A stretch of DNA of 36,302 nt from Paracoccaceae bacterium (GTDB lineage: Bacteria > Pseudomonadota > Alphaproteobacteria > Rhodobacterales > Rhodobacteraceae), in assembly GCA_947461435.1 (NCBI GenBank), contig CANHLE010000027.1, positions 1 through 36,302 of the forward strand, written 5' to 3'. Positions 16,935-24,865 of this stretch are shown piece by piece; the first letter of the stretch is position 1; every line of letters begins with the position of its first letter. Under the pieces are notes generated by a model, which was given only the letters and a program-made list of their open reading frames with translations, did no database searches and was not told the origin of the DNA. The position numbers and the translations under genes are program-made.

Positions 16935-18422
16935 ATGCTGTTTTTGGGAATCGACATCGGCACCTTCGAATCCAAGGGGGTTCTGGTCGATCAAAACGGC
17001 ACAATCCGGGCACAGGCGGCCCGCGCGCACAAGATGCTTGTGCCGCGTCCCGGCTGGGCCGAACATCGCGCCGATGAGGATTGGTGGGACGATTTTGTAT
17101 TTATTACCAAAGCACTGATCGCCGAAGCTCAAGTAAAACCTCAAGAGATTGCGGCCATTGCCACCTCTGCCATCGGTCCCTGTATGCTGCCCGTCGATGC
17201 CAAGGGCCGCCCCCTGCGCAACGCAGTGCTTTATGGGGTAGATACCCGCGCCTCCGCCCAGATCGAGGCGTTGAATACCCAGATCGGCCCCGACCGGATT
17301 CTGGCCACCTGCGGCAATTCCCTGACGTCGCAATCTGTCGGCCCCAAGATTCTGTGGTTGAAAGAACAAGAGCCGCAGGTTTATGCCCAGACCGCGATGG
17401 TCCTGAATTCGACCAGCTATCTGACGTTCAAGCTGACCGGCGAATATGTGATGGATCACTACACGGCCGCGAGTTTCTCGCCGCTGTATGATGTGACCAA
17501 ACTGGAGTGGAGTGATGCACTTGCCCCAGACATCCTGCCACTGGCCAAGCTGCCGCGGCTGATGTGGTCTACGGAAATTGCCGGCCATGTCACCGCACAG
17601 GCCGTCGCACAAACCGGCTTGGCCGAAGGCACGCCGGTGATCTGCGGCACAATTGATGCCGCCGCCGAGGCCGTTTCCGTAGGCGTCGCGCAGCCGGGGC
17701 AGATGATGATGATGTATGGTTCGACCATTTTCATCATTCAGGTGGTCGACCGTCCCATCCGCGATGCCCGGCTGTGGTATGCGCCCTGGCTTTTTGCCGG
17801 CACTCATGCCTCGATGGCGGGGCTGGCGACATCTGGCACGCTGACCCATTGGTTTCGCGATCAGATCGCCCGCGACCTTCCCAAAGATCAGGCATTTGCA
17901 CATCTGTACCAAGAGGCGCAGGACAGCCCGAAAGGGGCCAATGGTCTGCTTTGCCTTCCCTATTTCAGCGGAGAGCGCACCCCAATCCACGATCCACAAG
18001 CCAAGGGCGCGTTCTTTGGCCTGAATTTGACGCATCAGCGCGGCGATCTGTATCGGGCGGCCTTGGAAGGCATCGCGTCTGGCACCGCGCATGTGCTGGA
18101 AACCTACGCTGAATTGGGGGCAAGCCCGCATCAGGTCATGGCCGTTGGCGGCGGCGTGAAGAACGCCGTCTGGCTGCAAGCAATCTCTGATCTGTCGGGC
18201 GCTCCGCAAATCCTGTCGGAAAAATCCTTTGGTGCCAGTTTCGGTGATGCCTTTCTGGCGGCCTTGGCTGTGGGGGCTGTCCGCCCGGCCGATATCGCCA
18301 CGTGGAACCCCTCTGCGGGGCGTATCCTGCCGGACACGGTGGCCGCCTATACCCGGCAGTACCCCCTGTGGAAACGGCTATATGCCCAAACGCGCGACAT
18401 CGCGCACGAATTGGACGGCTGA
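16935..18422 (+). CDS. FGGY-family carbohydrate kinase
   Basis: A 495-residue sugar kinase of the xylulokinase/gluconokinase group. The N-terminal phosphate-1 motif is GIDIGTFESKGVLVD (residues 5-19). The catalytic base is D241 in CGTIDAAAEA, and the adenosine-binding region is MAVGGGVKNAVWLQ (about residues 399-412). It has two FGGY domains of normal length. It would phosphorylate a ketose, polyol or aldonate with ATP; the sugar is not identifiable by eye. GGAAAGGGG precedes the ATG, which lies one base past the M42 stop. A second sugar kinase (PfkB type, 28972-29892) occurs in the same regulon, so the pathway may phosphorylate two different products. Confidence 0.87.
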   Translation: MLFLGIDIGTFESKGVLVDQNGTIRAQAARAHKMLVPRPGWAEHRADEDWWDDFVFITKALIAEAQVKPQEIAAIATSAIGPCMLPVDAKGRPLRNAVLYGVDTRASAQIEALNTQIGPDRILATCGNSLTSQSVGPKILWLKEQEPQVYAQTAMVLNSTSYLTFKLTGEYVMDHYTAASFSPLYDVTKLEWSDALAPDILPLAKLPRLMWSTEIAGHVTAQAVAQTGLAEGTPVICGTIDAAAEAVSVGVAQPGQMMMMYGSTIFIIQVVDRPIRDARLWYAPWLFAGTHASMAGLATSGTLTHWFRDQIARDLPKDQAFAHLYQEAQDSPKGANGLLCLPYFSGERTPIHDPQAKGAFFGLNLTHQRGDLYRAALEGIASGTAHVLETYAELGASPHQVMAVGGGVKNAVWLQAISDLSGAPQILSEKSFGASFGDAFLAALAVGAVRPADIATWNPSAGRILPDTVAAYTRQYPLWKRLYAQTRDIAHELDG

Positions 18423-18424
18423 AA

Positions 18425-19159
18425 ATGGAATTTGCGCGCCTGCGGCCCCACCAATTGCAAGACGCCATCGCGCGCCATGTTCCTGTGGTCCTTCCCATCG
18501 GTGTTCTGGAATATCATGGGCAGCATTTGCCTTCGGGTGTCGATCTGTTGGCCGTGACCGAGGTGCTGGCACGCCTTGGCGACCAGATCATCACGCTTCC
18601 GCCCTTCGCCTATGGGGCCGCCTCGCATGCCGTGGCAGGGCCCGAGGGCACGGGCACGCTTCATATCGATGCCGCGGCTCTGGTCCCCATGGCCGACGCC
18701 CTGTTCACGGCCTTGCTGAAAGCCGGGTTTCGCAACATTCGCGGCGTGATCCATCACCAGACGGAAGGCTTTGATCAGGGCATGCCAACCGATCTTGCCT
18801 TCCGCCTTGCCGGCCGCACCGCCATCATGCGCTTCCTCGAAGGTACCCGCGGCGCGGGCTGGTGGGGCGATACGGCAATGAAAGATTTTTACGCCGATCA
18901 GTCGCAGGGCGCAGATCCCTTCAACTGGATCCAGATTCACCCCTTGTTCCCCAAAGGCGTCGATTTTCCCTTCGATCATGCCGGAAAAGGCGAGACGGCC
19001 TTGATGCAGGCCCTTGCCCCCGACACGGTGGATATGGCCCGCGCGGGGCAGGGCGGGCACTGGTATACAGAATCCGCACCCGATGCCTCGGCGCAAATGG
19101 GCGAGGGCGGCGTGCAAATCGCGCTTGCCCATCTGTCACGGATTTTCGGGTTGGGCTAA
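18425..19159 (+). CDS. Creatininase-family amidohydrolase
   Basis: A 244-residue member of the creatininase / formamide hydrolase fold. The N-terminal metal motif is GVLEYHGQHLPSGVD with E29, H31, H34 and D40. A later HHQTEGFDQG (about 110-119) stands where characterised members have NGHGGN. The C-terminal HAGKGETALM (about residues 190-200) is the conserved GE(T/W) segment. Family members open lactam or formamide C-N bonds. Start at 18425, 2 bases after the kinase stop. Last gene of its operon; its stop overlaps that of the convergent mutarotase gene. The altered HHQTEG segment suggests a substrate differing from creatinine. Confidence 0.8.
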   Translation: MEFARLRPHQLQDAIARHVPVVLPIGVLEYHGQHLPSGVDLLAVTEVLARLGDQIITLPPFAYGAASHAVAGPEGTGTLHIDAAALVPMADALFTALLKAGFRNIRGVIHHQTEGFDQGMPTDLAFRLAGRTAIMRFLEGTRGAGWWGDTAMKDFYADQSQGADPFNWIQIHPLFPKGVDFPFDHAGKGETALMQALAPDTVDMARAGQGGHWYTESAPDASAQMGEGGVQIALAHLSRIFGLG

Positions 19160-19611
19160 AGCTCGGGCAGATCCACGACGCCTTTTTTCAGGATAAAGCA
19201 CCCATAAGGGCCGGAATCGGCTGTTCTGATAATCGCAAAAGACCGCTTTGCTGCATCGTAAAAGGCAAAGCGTTCCAAGGGATCAATCTGAACGGCGCGG
19301 CCTTCGGCGCCGTCCACCACGGCCTGCATCCGCGCAAAGATCGGCACGGTTCCGGCCGGATTTCCCACAACTTGCATCCGCGCCACGGGGGCAGGTACAA
19401 ATGTATCCAACGGCATCAGCGACAAGATCGCCCGCGCCGCAGTGGGAATGTCGCAGCCCGACATGTCAATCAATCGGCCATAAGTGGTCTGCTTGGCAAT
19501 GCTCGCCGCCGGATGGTTGACATCGCAGATCACCAGATCATCCCCATGCCCCATCAACATCAGGACATGCACGATTTCCGCAGACAGACGTTGGTCAATC
19601 CCTTTGAGCAT
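19156..19611 (-). CDS. RbsD/FucU-family sugar mutarotase (copy 1)
   Basis: A 151-residue RbsD/FucU-fold protein that speeds interconversion of sugar anomers or pyranose/furanose forms. Family features are the MLKGIDQRLSAE start, GHGDDLVICDVNHP with the catalytic His (about residue 22), and YGCFILKKG at the C terminus. The start is taken at 19611, where it overlaps the permease stop (TAATG); an upstream ATG is inside the permease gene. It is the last gene of the permease operon. A paralogue at 28516-28968 is similar throughout, including GHGD and YGCFI. Confidence 0.88.
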   Translation of the reverse strand: MLKGIDQRLSAEIVHVLMLMGHGDDLVICDVNHPAASIAKQTTYGRLIDMSGCDIPTAARAILSLMPLDTFVPAPVARMQVVGNPAGTVPIFARMQAVVDGAEGRAVQIDPLERFAFYDAAKRSFAIIRTADSGPYGCFILKKGVVDLPEL

Positions 19612-20525
19612 TACTTCACGGCTCCCGCCGCCATGCCCTTGATGATAAACCGCTCCAGAAACACACCAATCACGATCAACGGCAAGATCGCCGCAAAACT
19701 CAACGCGGCCATCGACCACCAGGAAATCCCCTGACTTCCGGTTTGGCTGGCCACCATCACCGGCAAGGTGTTCGCGTGGGTGGAGGTCAGAAGCGCGGCG
19801 AAAAAGTATTCATTCCACGTCAGCACCAACGACAAGATAAAGGCTGCCGCCATCCCCGGAAGGGCGATGGGCAGGATGATCGTGGCAAAGGCCCCCCAAA
19901 TCGACAGGCCATCCACCAAAGCCGCCTCCTCCAGTTCCGTCGGAATGGACGAGAATTGATCCCGCATGATCCAGATCACGATGGGAAGCACCGACAAGGT
20001 ATACAGCAGGATCAGCCCAACCCGCGTGTCCAAAAGCGCCAGCTCTTTGTACAAGACCAAAAACGGCAGCGCCAACACAACAGGAGGCAGGATAAGCTGG
20101 CTTAGAAAGAAGAAACTGATGTCTCCATTCCGCATCCACAGGAATTTGAACGAAAACCGGCTTAACCCATAAGCCGCAAGTGACCCCAGCACGACTGCCA
20201 AACCAGAGGACACAAAGGAAATGATGGCCGAATTGGTAAAGCGCTTCATGAACTCGGCACGCACCGTGCTGTCGGTATAGATCGTATCAGGCGACATGCC
20301 CAAGGATTTCCAGCCCAGCCATTTGGGCTGAAAATCCACCCAGGGGATCATGTCACCCTTCATCACGTTGGGCGCCATCTTGAAGCTGGTTGTCGCCGTC
20401 CAGTAAATCGGGAACAGGCAGATGATGGCCCAGAGCAAAAGCAGGGCGTAAACCGCCATGCGTCCTGTCCACCACTTGGCCCGAAAGGCGCGGTCACTTG
20501 GCGCATCGTGAAAGACTTGGGTCAT
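19611..20525 (-). CDS. ABC sugar transporter permease (MalG type)
   Basis: A 304-residue inner-membrane permease with six predicted helices and the cytoplasmic EAA loop LEEAALVDGLSIWGAFATIILPIALP (in two parts around residues 205-230) that docks the ATPase. MalG/UgpE type, carbohydrate-uptake-1 family. It overlaps the partner permease by 4 bases and is followed by the mutarotase. The matching binding protein and ATPase genes are not adjacent but lie beyond the puc island at 24866-27819. Confidence 0.9.
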   Translation of the reverse strand: MTQVFHDAPSDRAFRAKWWTGRMAVYALLLLWAIICLFPIYWTATTSFKMAPNVMKGDMIPWVDFQPKWLGWKSLGMSPDTIYTDSTVRAEFMKRFTNSAIISFVSSGLAVVLGSLAAYGLSRFSFKFLWMRNGDISFFFLSQLILPPVVLALPFLVLYKELALLDTRVGLILLYTLSVLPIVIWIMRDQFSSIPTELEEAALVDGLSIWGAFATIILPIALPGMAAAFILSLVLTWNEYFFAALLTSTHANTLPVMVASQTGSQGISWWSMAALSFAAILPLIVIGVFLERFIIKGMAAGAVK

Positions 20526-21631
20526 GTACGCGGCCTCGCATAACGGTCTGCCAGTTTCATCAGCAACGTCATGGCGATCACGATAATCACAAGATACATC
20601 ATGGCAAGCAACGTGCCGTATCCCACGTTGGATCGGTCTCGATACTCACGGAAGATAAAGCTTGTCACGGTGTCCGTCGCGCCGCCCGGACCGCCAGAGG
20701 TCACGGCGATCACGATATCGGCCAGTTTCAGTTTGAAGATGATCCGGATCAAAATCGCGGTGATGGAAACTGGCAGCATCATCGGAAAGGTCACTTCCCA
20801 GAAGGCACGCCACGGATTTGCCCCGTCAACTTTGGCCGCTTCGTTCAATTCCTTTGGAATCGACTGAAGACCGGCCAGAATCATGATCATCATGAAAGGG
20901 ATATAGGTCCAGGCGTCCATCATCATGATGGTCAGCTTGGCCATGCCGGGGCTGGAATAGAAGGATGGATTTTCCCATCCAAACCAGCGCATCAACCGGA
21001 TGATCGGGCCCGCAGGCTGTATCACAAGCATTGATTTGCCAATCATCCAAGACACCGCCACCGGCGACAGCATCAGCGGCAACAAAAAGGCCACGCGGAA
21101 GAACTTACGCGCCCGTATTTCGGCATTCAATGCCAGCGCAAGCGCAAAGGCAATCGCGTATTCCACAATGATTGCAAGGCAATACCAGATCATGTTGGTC
21201 ATGGCGTTCCAATAGAACGGATCGGCCCACATTTGCCGCACATTGTCCAATCCGTTGAATTGGCGCCCATCAGGGCTGGACAGGTTCCAATTGGAAAAGG
21301 CGATGATCAACCCAAACAACAAAGGAAACACGGTCAAAGACACCACGAACAAAGCGGCGGGCAAGACGAACAAGGTTCGCTTGCCTTGCTCGCCGTTCAT
21401 CAGGACTTGGCCCCAGCACAGGCATATCGCCCAGGTGCAATAGGCGTATAAAGTGGGGCGCCAATTGGCAAAGCCAAAGTCGGCCAAGCCTTGGCCCTGT
21501 GCCCATTGGGCCAGGCCAATGGCCACCATTGCAACGCCCGACCCCCAGATGACAGCCTGTCCCAGCGCCCTGCGACGGGACGAGATGTTGTCATTGGTGA
21601 CGACGTGAAGAAGATCCTGATCTGCGCTCAT
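20522..21631 (-). CDS. ABC sugar transporter permease (MalF type)
   Basis: A 369-residue permease, longer than usual because two hydrophobic segments (about residues 25-45 and 58-78) precede the standard six helices, as in MalF. The EAA loop is NEAAKVDGANPWRAFWEVTFP (about 272-291). First gene of the permease-permease-mutarotase operon. The ATG at 21631 follows the operator CTAACATGCTAG with a single base between, leaving no Shine-Dalgarno, so a leaderless message is predicted. An alternative start further in would remove the first hydrophobic segment. Confidence 0.9.
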   Translation of the reverse strand: MSADQDLLHVVTNDNISSRRRALGQAVIWGSGVAMVAIGLAQWAQGQGLADFGFANWRPTLYAYCTWAICLCWGQVLMNGEQGKRTLFVLPAALFVVSLTVFPLLFGLIIAFSNWNLSSPDGRQFNGLDNVRQMWADPFYWNAMTNMIWYCLAIIVEYAIAFALALALNAEIRARKFFRVAFLLPLMLSPVAVSWMIGKSMLVIQPAGPIIRLMRWFGWENPSFYSSPGMAKLTIMMMDAWTYIPFMMIMILAGLQSIPKELNEAAKVDGANPWRAFWEVTFPMMLPVSITAILIRIIFKLKLADIVIAVTSGGPGGATDTVTSFIFREYRDRSNVGYGTLLAMMYLVIIVIAMTLLMKLADRYARPRT

Positions 21632-21644
21632 GCTAGCATGTTAG
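21629..21644 (-). promoter_or_regulatory. Regulon operator, site C (permease operon)
   Basis: On the minus strand the element reads CTAACATGCTAGCATG; its last three bases are the permease start codon. TAACAT can act as the -10; the -35 region (about TTTCCT at 17 bp) is poor. The geometry is the same as site A: 12-bp palindrome, one base, ATG. Confidence 0.6.
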
Positions 21645-21806
21645 CTTGCCTTTGGCGGGCAGGAAAGGGGCATTGCGGCAAATTCGCGCGAAGGAATCGT
21701 TCGAAGCCCCCATCTTGCGCCTCATGGGAAGTTTACACTTTCTTTCTTCCGATTTTTGCAAACATTTCTGGTGGGCCTGAAATCGGGCGCCAGGCTGATT
21801 TTTTAT

Positions 21807-21819
21807 TAAATTATTGATA
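21807..21819 (-). promoter_or_regulatory. Candidate IHF site upstream of puc
   Basis: On the minus strand TATCAATAATTTA fits the IHF consensus WATCAANNNNTTR at every fixed position, in a very AT-rich stretch (21799-21836). IHF is reported to act at puc promoters of Rhodobacter species. It lies about 50 bp upstream of the first PpsR-type palindrome. Confidence 0.5.
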
Positions 21820-21871
21820 ATAAGATAATAAATTCGCTAAATTCAGCGAAATCCCGATCAAAGATATAATC

Positions 21872-21889
21872 TGTAAACTTATTGTTACA
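21872..21889. promoter_or_regulatory. PpsR/CrtJ-type operator 1 (TGT-N12-ACA)
   Basis: TGTAAACTTATTGTTACA is an exact TGT-N12-ACA palindrome, the consensus bound by the aerobic photosynthesis repressor PpsR (CrtJ). It lies 147 bases before pucB. Confidence 0.75.
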
Positions 21890-21897
21890 GTTGCAAG

Positions 21898-21915
21898 TGT
21901 AAACAAAGGGTGACA
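21898..21915. promoter_or_regulatory. PpsR/CrtJ-type operator 2 (TGT-N12-ACA)
   Basis: TGTAAACAAAGGGTGACA is a second exact TGT-N12-ACA palindrome, 8 bp after the first. An 8-bp gap is the spacing known for cooperative CrtJ binding at bacteriochlorophyll promoters. Together the pair predicts oxygen/light control of puc. Confidence 0.75.
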
Positions 21916-22035
21916 AAGTGTCGCTGGGCAAAGCGAAAACGGGGAGGTTTTCCACCGCAATGCGGCGCCGGGCGGATCCAAGGTCGTCAATCCGCCCATG
22001 CAAGACAGTGACGACGAGGGCACGGAGGAACTTCA

Positions 22036-22191
22036 ATGTCCAACGATCCTAACAAGGTCTGGCCGACCGGTCTTACCTTGAGTGAAGCTGAAGAAGTCCA
22101 TAGCTACTTGATCGACGGAACGCGCGTGTTCGGGGTTATCGCCCTGATCGCGCATATTCTCGTCGCAATCTCAACGCCTTGGCTGGGATAG
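22036..22191 (+). CDS. pucB: Light-harvesting complex LH2 beta subunit
   Basis: A 51-residue single-helix membrane polypeptide, very close in length and sequence to Rhodobacter PucB: cytoplasmic N-terminus with [17 protein letters not shown], transmembrane helix, the bacteriochlorophyll-ligand H40 and the invariant C-terminal TPWLG. It binds B850-type bacteriochlorophyll and carotenoid with PucA in the ring antenna. GGAGGAA lies 5-11 bases before the ATG, a strong ribosome binding site fitting a highly expressed protein. First gene of pucBAC, downstream of two PpsR-type operators. Confidence 0.97.
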   Translation: MSNDPNKVWPTGLTLSEAEEVHSYLIDGTRVFGVIALIAHILVAISTPWLG

Positions 22192-22201
22192 GGGTCACAT
22201 C

Positions 22202-22510
22202 ATGAACAATGCAAAGATGTGGCTTGTCGTTAAGCCAACGGTCGGTATTCCACTGTTCCTGGGGGCTGTCGCCGTCGGGTCGTTCGCGGTTCACGTCGCT
22301 GTTCTGAGCAACACGACTTGGGTGGCAGACTTCCTGTCGGGCAAGCCGATTGGCAGTGGTGCTATGGCATCCTTGGTCCTGCCGGAAGTAGGAGCGGAAT
22401 CCGCTTCTTATCTGGTTCCCGGATCAAACAATGTGCTGATCACGATGCCCGACGGCACCACGGCACAGGCTGTCTTGACACTTCCACAAGAGATGGCAGC
22501 TCTGAACTAG
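22202..22510 (+). CDS. pucA: Light-harvesting complex LH2 alpha subunit with long C-terminal tail
   Basis: A 102-residue alpha polypeptide. Residues 1-47 match Puc[12 protein letters not shown], one transmembrane helix, bacteriochlorophyll ligand H31 and W40. Positions 44-45 are Phe-Leu, where B850 complexes have Tyr-Tyr or Tyr-Trp; Phe44-Leu45 is the pair found in the B800-820 complex of Rhodoblastus (Rps.) acidophilus 7050, so a blue-shifted antenna is predicted. Most PucA proteins end near residue 54-60; here a tail of about 45 residues, mostly polar or small with two short hydrophobic stretches, would extend into the periplasm. It starts 10 bases after the pucB stop with GGGGTCA ahead. 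Two hairpins follow the stop. Confidence 0.95.
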   Translation: MNNAKMWLVVKPTVGIPLFLGAVAVGSFAVHVAVLSNTTWVADFLSGKPIGSGAMASLVLPEVGAESASYLVPGSNNVLITMPDGTTAQAVLTLPQEMAALN

Positions 22511-22515
22511 CCTGT

Positions 22516-22583
22516 CACTCCCCGGAGACGGGGGGTGCAATGGCAGGTGTGGGGCGGCTTGTCCTCCGGCAGGCAGGCCCCAC
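22516..22583 (+). terminator. Two intercistronic hairpins between pucA and pucC
   Basis: An 8-bp stem (22516-22523 with 22530-22537, loop of 6) is followed by a 7-bp GC stem (22549-22555 with 22577-22583). No T-run follows either, so they look like mRNA 3'-end stabilisers or partial terminators, which would leave pucBA mRNA more abundant than the pucC part, as is known in Rhodobacter. Confidence 0.6.
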
Positions 22584-22639
22584 CCTTTCCCCTATTTCGG
22601 TGGTCACAGCGCCACCACGTCAGAACGGTGCATTCGGCG

Positions 22640-24070
22640 ATGTTCAAATACAAAAGCTTTGCTTTGCGGAAGATCAGCAATTTTGGCACCCGATATTTGC
22701 CCTTCGCCGACGCGGCAAGTGATGACCTGCCGCTCTCTCGCTTGCTGCGGTTGTCGCTGTTTCAGGTGACGGTTGGCATGGCCCTTGTGTTGATGATTGG
22801 CACCTTGAACCGTGTGATGATCGTCGAGTTGAAAACGCCGGCCACGCTTGTCGCCGCCATGCTGGCGCTGCCGTTGGTTTTTGCGCCCTTCCGGGCTCTG
22901 ATCGGCTTCAAATCTGATAATTTCAAATCCGCGCTCGGGCTGCGCCGTCTGCCTTACATCTTCAAGGGCACGATGCTGCAATTTGGTGGCTTTGCCATCA
23001 TGCCCTTCGCACTTTTGGTTTTGTCCGGCTACGGCGAGGCCATCGATGCCCCCCGGTGGATCGGGCTGGCTGCCGCAGCGCTCGCCTTTTTGCTGGTCGG
23101 TGCGGGCATGCATATTGTCCAGACCGTCGGCTTGGCCCTTGCCACAGATCTGGCCCCCGAAGCGGACCAGCCAAAAGTGGTGGGCCTTATGTATGTCAGC
23201 CTGCTGATGGGCATGATCGTCAGCGCCTTTGCTTATGGCAGCCTGCTTGAAAATTACTCGCCGGGCCGTCTTATTCAGGTCATCCAAGGCTCTGCGGTTG
23301 TGACGGTTGTCCTCAACGGCGCCGCCATGTGGAAACAAGAGGCCCGCAACCGCTTGCGCGCCACCGCCCCCCGCGGACCAGAGCCCAATTTCGCCATGGC
23401 CTGGGCCCAGCTTTCGGCGCGTCCCGGCATGATCCGGCTTTTGGCGATCATTGCTTTTGGAACGGCCGGGTTTGGCATGGCCGATGTCTTGATGGAACCG
23501 TTTGGCGGGCAAGTGCTTGATATGTCCGTGGCTGAAACCACCCGGCTGACTGTCTTTTTGGCCGTGGGAAGTCTGGTCGGCTTCTCGCTCGCCTCGCGGT
23601 GGTTGGGGCAGGGGGCGCGGCCGATGGATGTCGCGATTTATGGCGCGGCAATCGGTGTGCCGGCCTTTGGATGCGTGGTTCTCAGCGCCGAGACTCTGTC
23701 TGTCACCCTCTTGATCGTCTCAACTCTGGCGGCGGGCTTTGGTGCGGGTCTTTTTGGCCACGGAACATTGACCGCCACCATGCGCTCGGCGCCGCGCGAT
23801 CAGATTGGCCTGTCGCTTGGGGCATGGGGCGCTGTGCAAACCACCGCCGCCGGGGTATCGATCGCGGTTGGCGGGGTGATGCGCGACGCGGCCTTGTCGC
23901 AAGCCTCGTCTTCCGCCAGTCCGGCGGCGGCCTATGTTCCGGTCTTTATGCTTGAGGCCGGTCTTTTGGTTCTCGCCCTGTTGTTGGCCTTGCCCTTATG
24001 GCGAAAATCTCCGGCAACGGCCCTTCCCACCCCTGCGCCCGATCTGGCGACCGACGGATCGGCAGGTTGA
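22640..24070 (+). CDS. pucC: PucC, LH2 assembly/bacteriochlorophyll delivery protein (MFS-like)
   Basis: A 476-residue polytopic membrane protein of the PucC/LhaA/Bch2 family within the major-facilitator fold, about twelve helices. Typical are LPLSRLLRLSLFQV, GTLNRVMIVEL, APFRALIGFKSDNFKSALG-RR-PYI and GTMLQFGGFAIMPFALL. It is needed for LH2 assembly, probably delivering pigment or stabilising subunits. The start at 22640 (MFKYKSFAL) is chosen because the sequence upstream to 22535 covers the hairpin region and does not look like PucC; its ribosome binding site is weak. Third gene of pucBAC. LhaA or Bch2 would be alternatives by fold alone, but location supports PucC. Confidence 0.93.
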   Translation: MFKYKSFALRKISNFGTRYLPFADAASDDLPLSRLLRLSLFQVTVGMALVLMIGTLNRVMIVELKTPATLVAAMLALPLVFAPFRALIGFKSDNFKSALGLRRLPYIFKGTMLQFGGFAIMPFALLVLSGYGEAIDAPRWIGLAAAALAFLLVGAGMHIVQTVGLALATDLAPEADQPKVVGLMYVSLLMGMIVSAFAYGSLLENYSPGRLIQVIQGSAVVTVVLNGAAMWKQEARNRLRATAPRGPEPNFAMAWAQLSARPGMIRLLAIIAFGTAGFGMADVLMEPFGGQVLDMSVAETTRLTVFLAVGSLVGFSLASRWLGQGARPMDVAIYGAAIGVPAFGCVVLSAETLSVTLLIVSTLAAGFGAGLFGHGTLTATMRSAPRDQIGLSLGAWGAVQTTAAGVSIAVGGVMRDAALSQASSSASPAAAYVPVFMLEAGLLVLALLLALPLWRKSPATALPTPAPDLATDGSAG

Positions 24071-24176
24071 CGGTATAACTTCCTACGCTATCCTCTTTGA
24101 CAGAGGTTGTTCTTGACCATGAAACAGACGTTCCCTCAGACACGGGCTTTGGACCCAACAGGACAAAAGGTGCAGC

Positions 24177-24767
24177 ATGACGACGATCATCACACGTCTT
24201 TACTCTGACGACGCAGCGCATGCCGCTGTGGCGGCACTCGCAAGCGGTGGCTTCGATGCGGATATGGTTCGCGTCATCCCGGCCGGCGCGGATGCAAAAA
24301 GCGCGATGGGCGCGGCCCGTATTTCTGATGTGGTTGCTTCCGCCTATGCGACAGCCATGAAAAACGGCCATTCCCTCGTCGTGGTCGAAGCTGGTTTCAA
24401 CCCTGTGGGCGCAGCCCGCAAGGCCATGAAAATTCTGGCAAAACACCCGTCCATCGATGTGGGATTGGAATCGGAAGATAATTATATCCGCGAATTCCCC
24501 GATGCGCGCCACAGCAACTCGATCATGGCTGGCAATCCGCTGGTTCTGTCAAATCCCTATGCCAAGGCCTCGCATGGTCATATCTTGGGATCAAATCCCG
24601 TGTCGCGCAGCAAGCCACGGACCTCGGCGATCCGCGGTGGGGCCTATATGTCAAAAATGTTCTGGCCCATGGCGCTTTTGTCCAAGCCGCGCAGCCGCAA
24701 TTCGGCGATTGCCGGCGGCAAACTGTTTTCCGATAGCATCGGCATCATGACCATCTGGCGCCGCTAA
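24177..24767 (+). CDS. Hypothetical protein downstream of pucC
   Basis: A 196-residue protein I do not recognise. Residues 1-75 (TIITRLYSDDAAHAAVAALASGGFDADMVRVIPA) look like a small alpha/beta ferredoxin-like domain of the sort seen in general stress proteins. The rest is basic and rich in Ser, Pro, Gly and Arg, with repeated SNPxx and K/RPRS segments, and no membrane helix or signal peptide. ATG at 24177 follows AAAAGGTG. It lies 106 bases after pucC in the same direction and is closed by a strong bidirectional terminator, so it may be cotranscribed with puc, but no family link to PucD or PucE is evident. Confidence 0.7.
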   Translation: MTTIITRLYSDDAAHAAVAALASGGFDADMVRVIPAGADAKSAMGAARISDVVASAYATAMKNGHSLVVVEAGFNPVGAARKAMKILAKHPSIDVGLESEDNYIREFPDARHSNSIMAGNPLVLSNPYAKASHGHILGSNPVSRSKPRTSAIRGGAYMSKMFWPMALLSKPRSRNSAIAGGKLFSDSIGIMTIWRR

Positions 24768-24778
24768 GCCAACAGCCA

Positions 24779-24823
24779 GACAAAAGAAAACGGCGCGCAA
24801 TCTGCGCGCCGTTTCCTTTTGTC
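24779..24823. terminator. Bidirectional terminator between the puc-side gene and the binding-protein gene
   Basis: A very long stem, 8 bp (24779-24786 with 24816-24823), one mismatch, then 12 bp (24788-24799 with 24803-24814), with a 3-base loop. A/T-rich arms flank the GC core in both directions, so it can end the + transcript and the minus binding-protein transcript. Confidence 0.9.
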
Positions 24824-24865
24824 CGGGGAAAAGCGCGGGCCATTTGGCCCGCACCCTGTGCCTGA

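Noticed and set aside
21629-21644. Reading the CTAACATG elements as mobile-element target repeats
   Set aside because: Copies are in both orientations, always at promoters, and no transposase or inverted terminal repeats are present.
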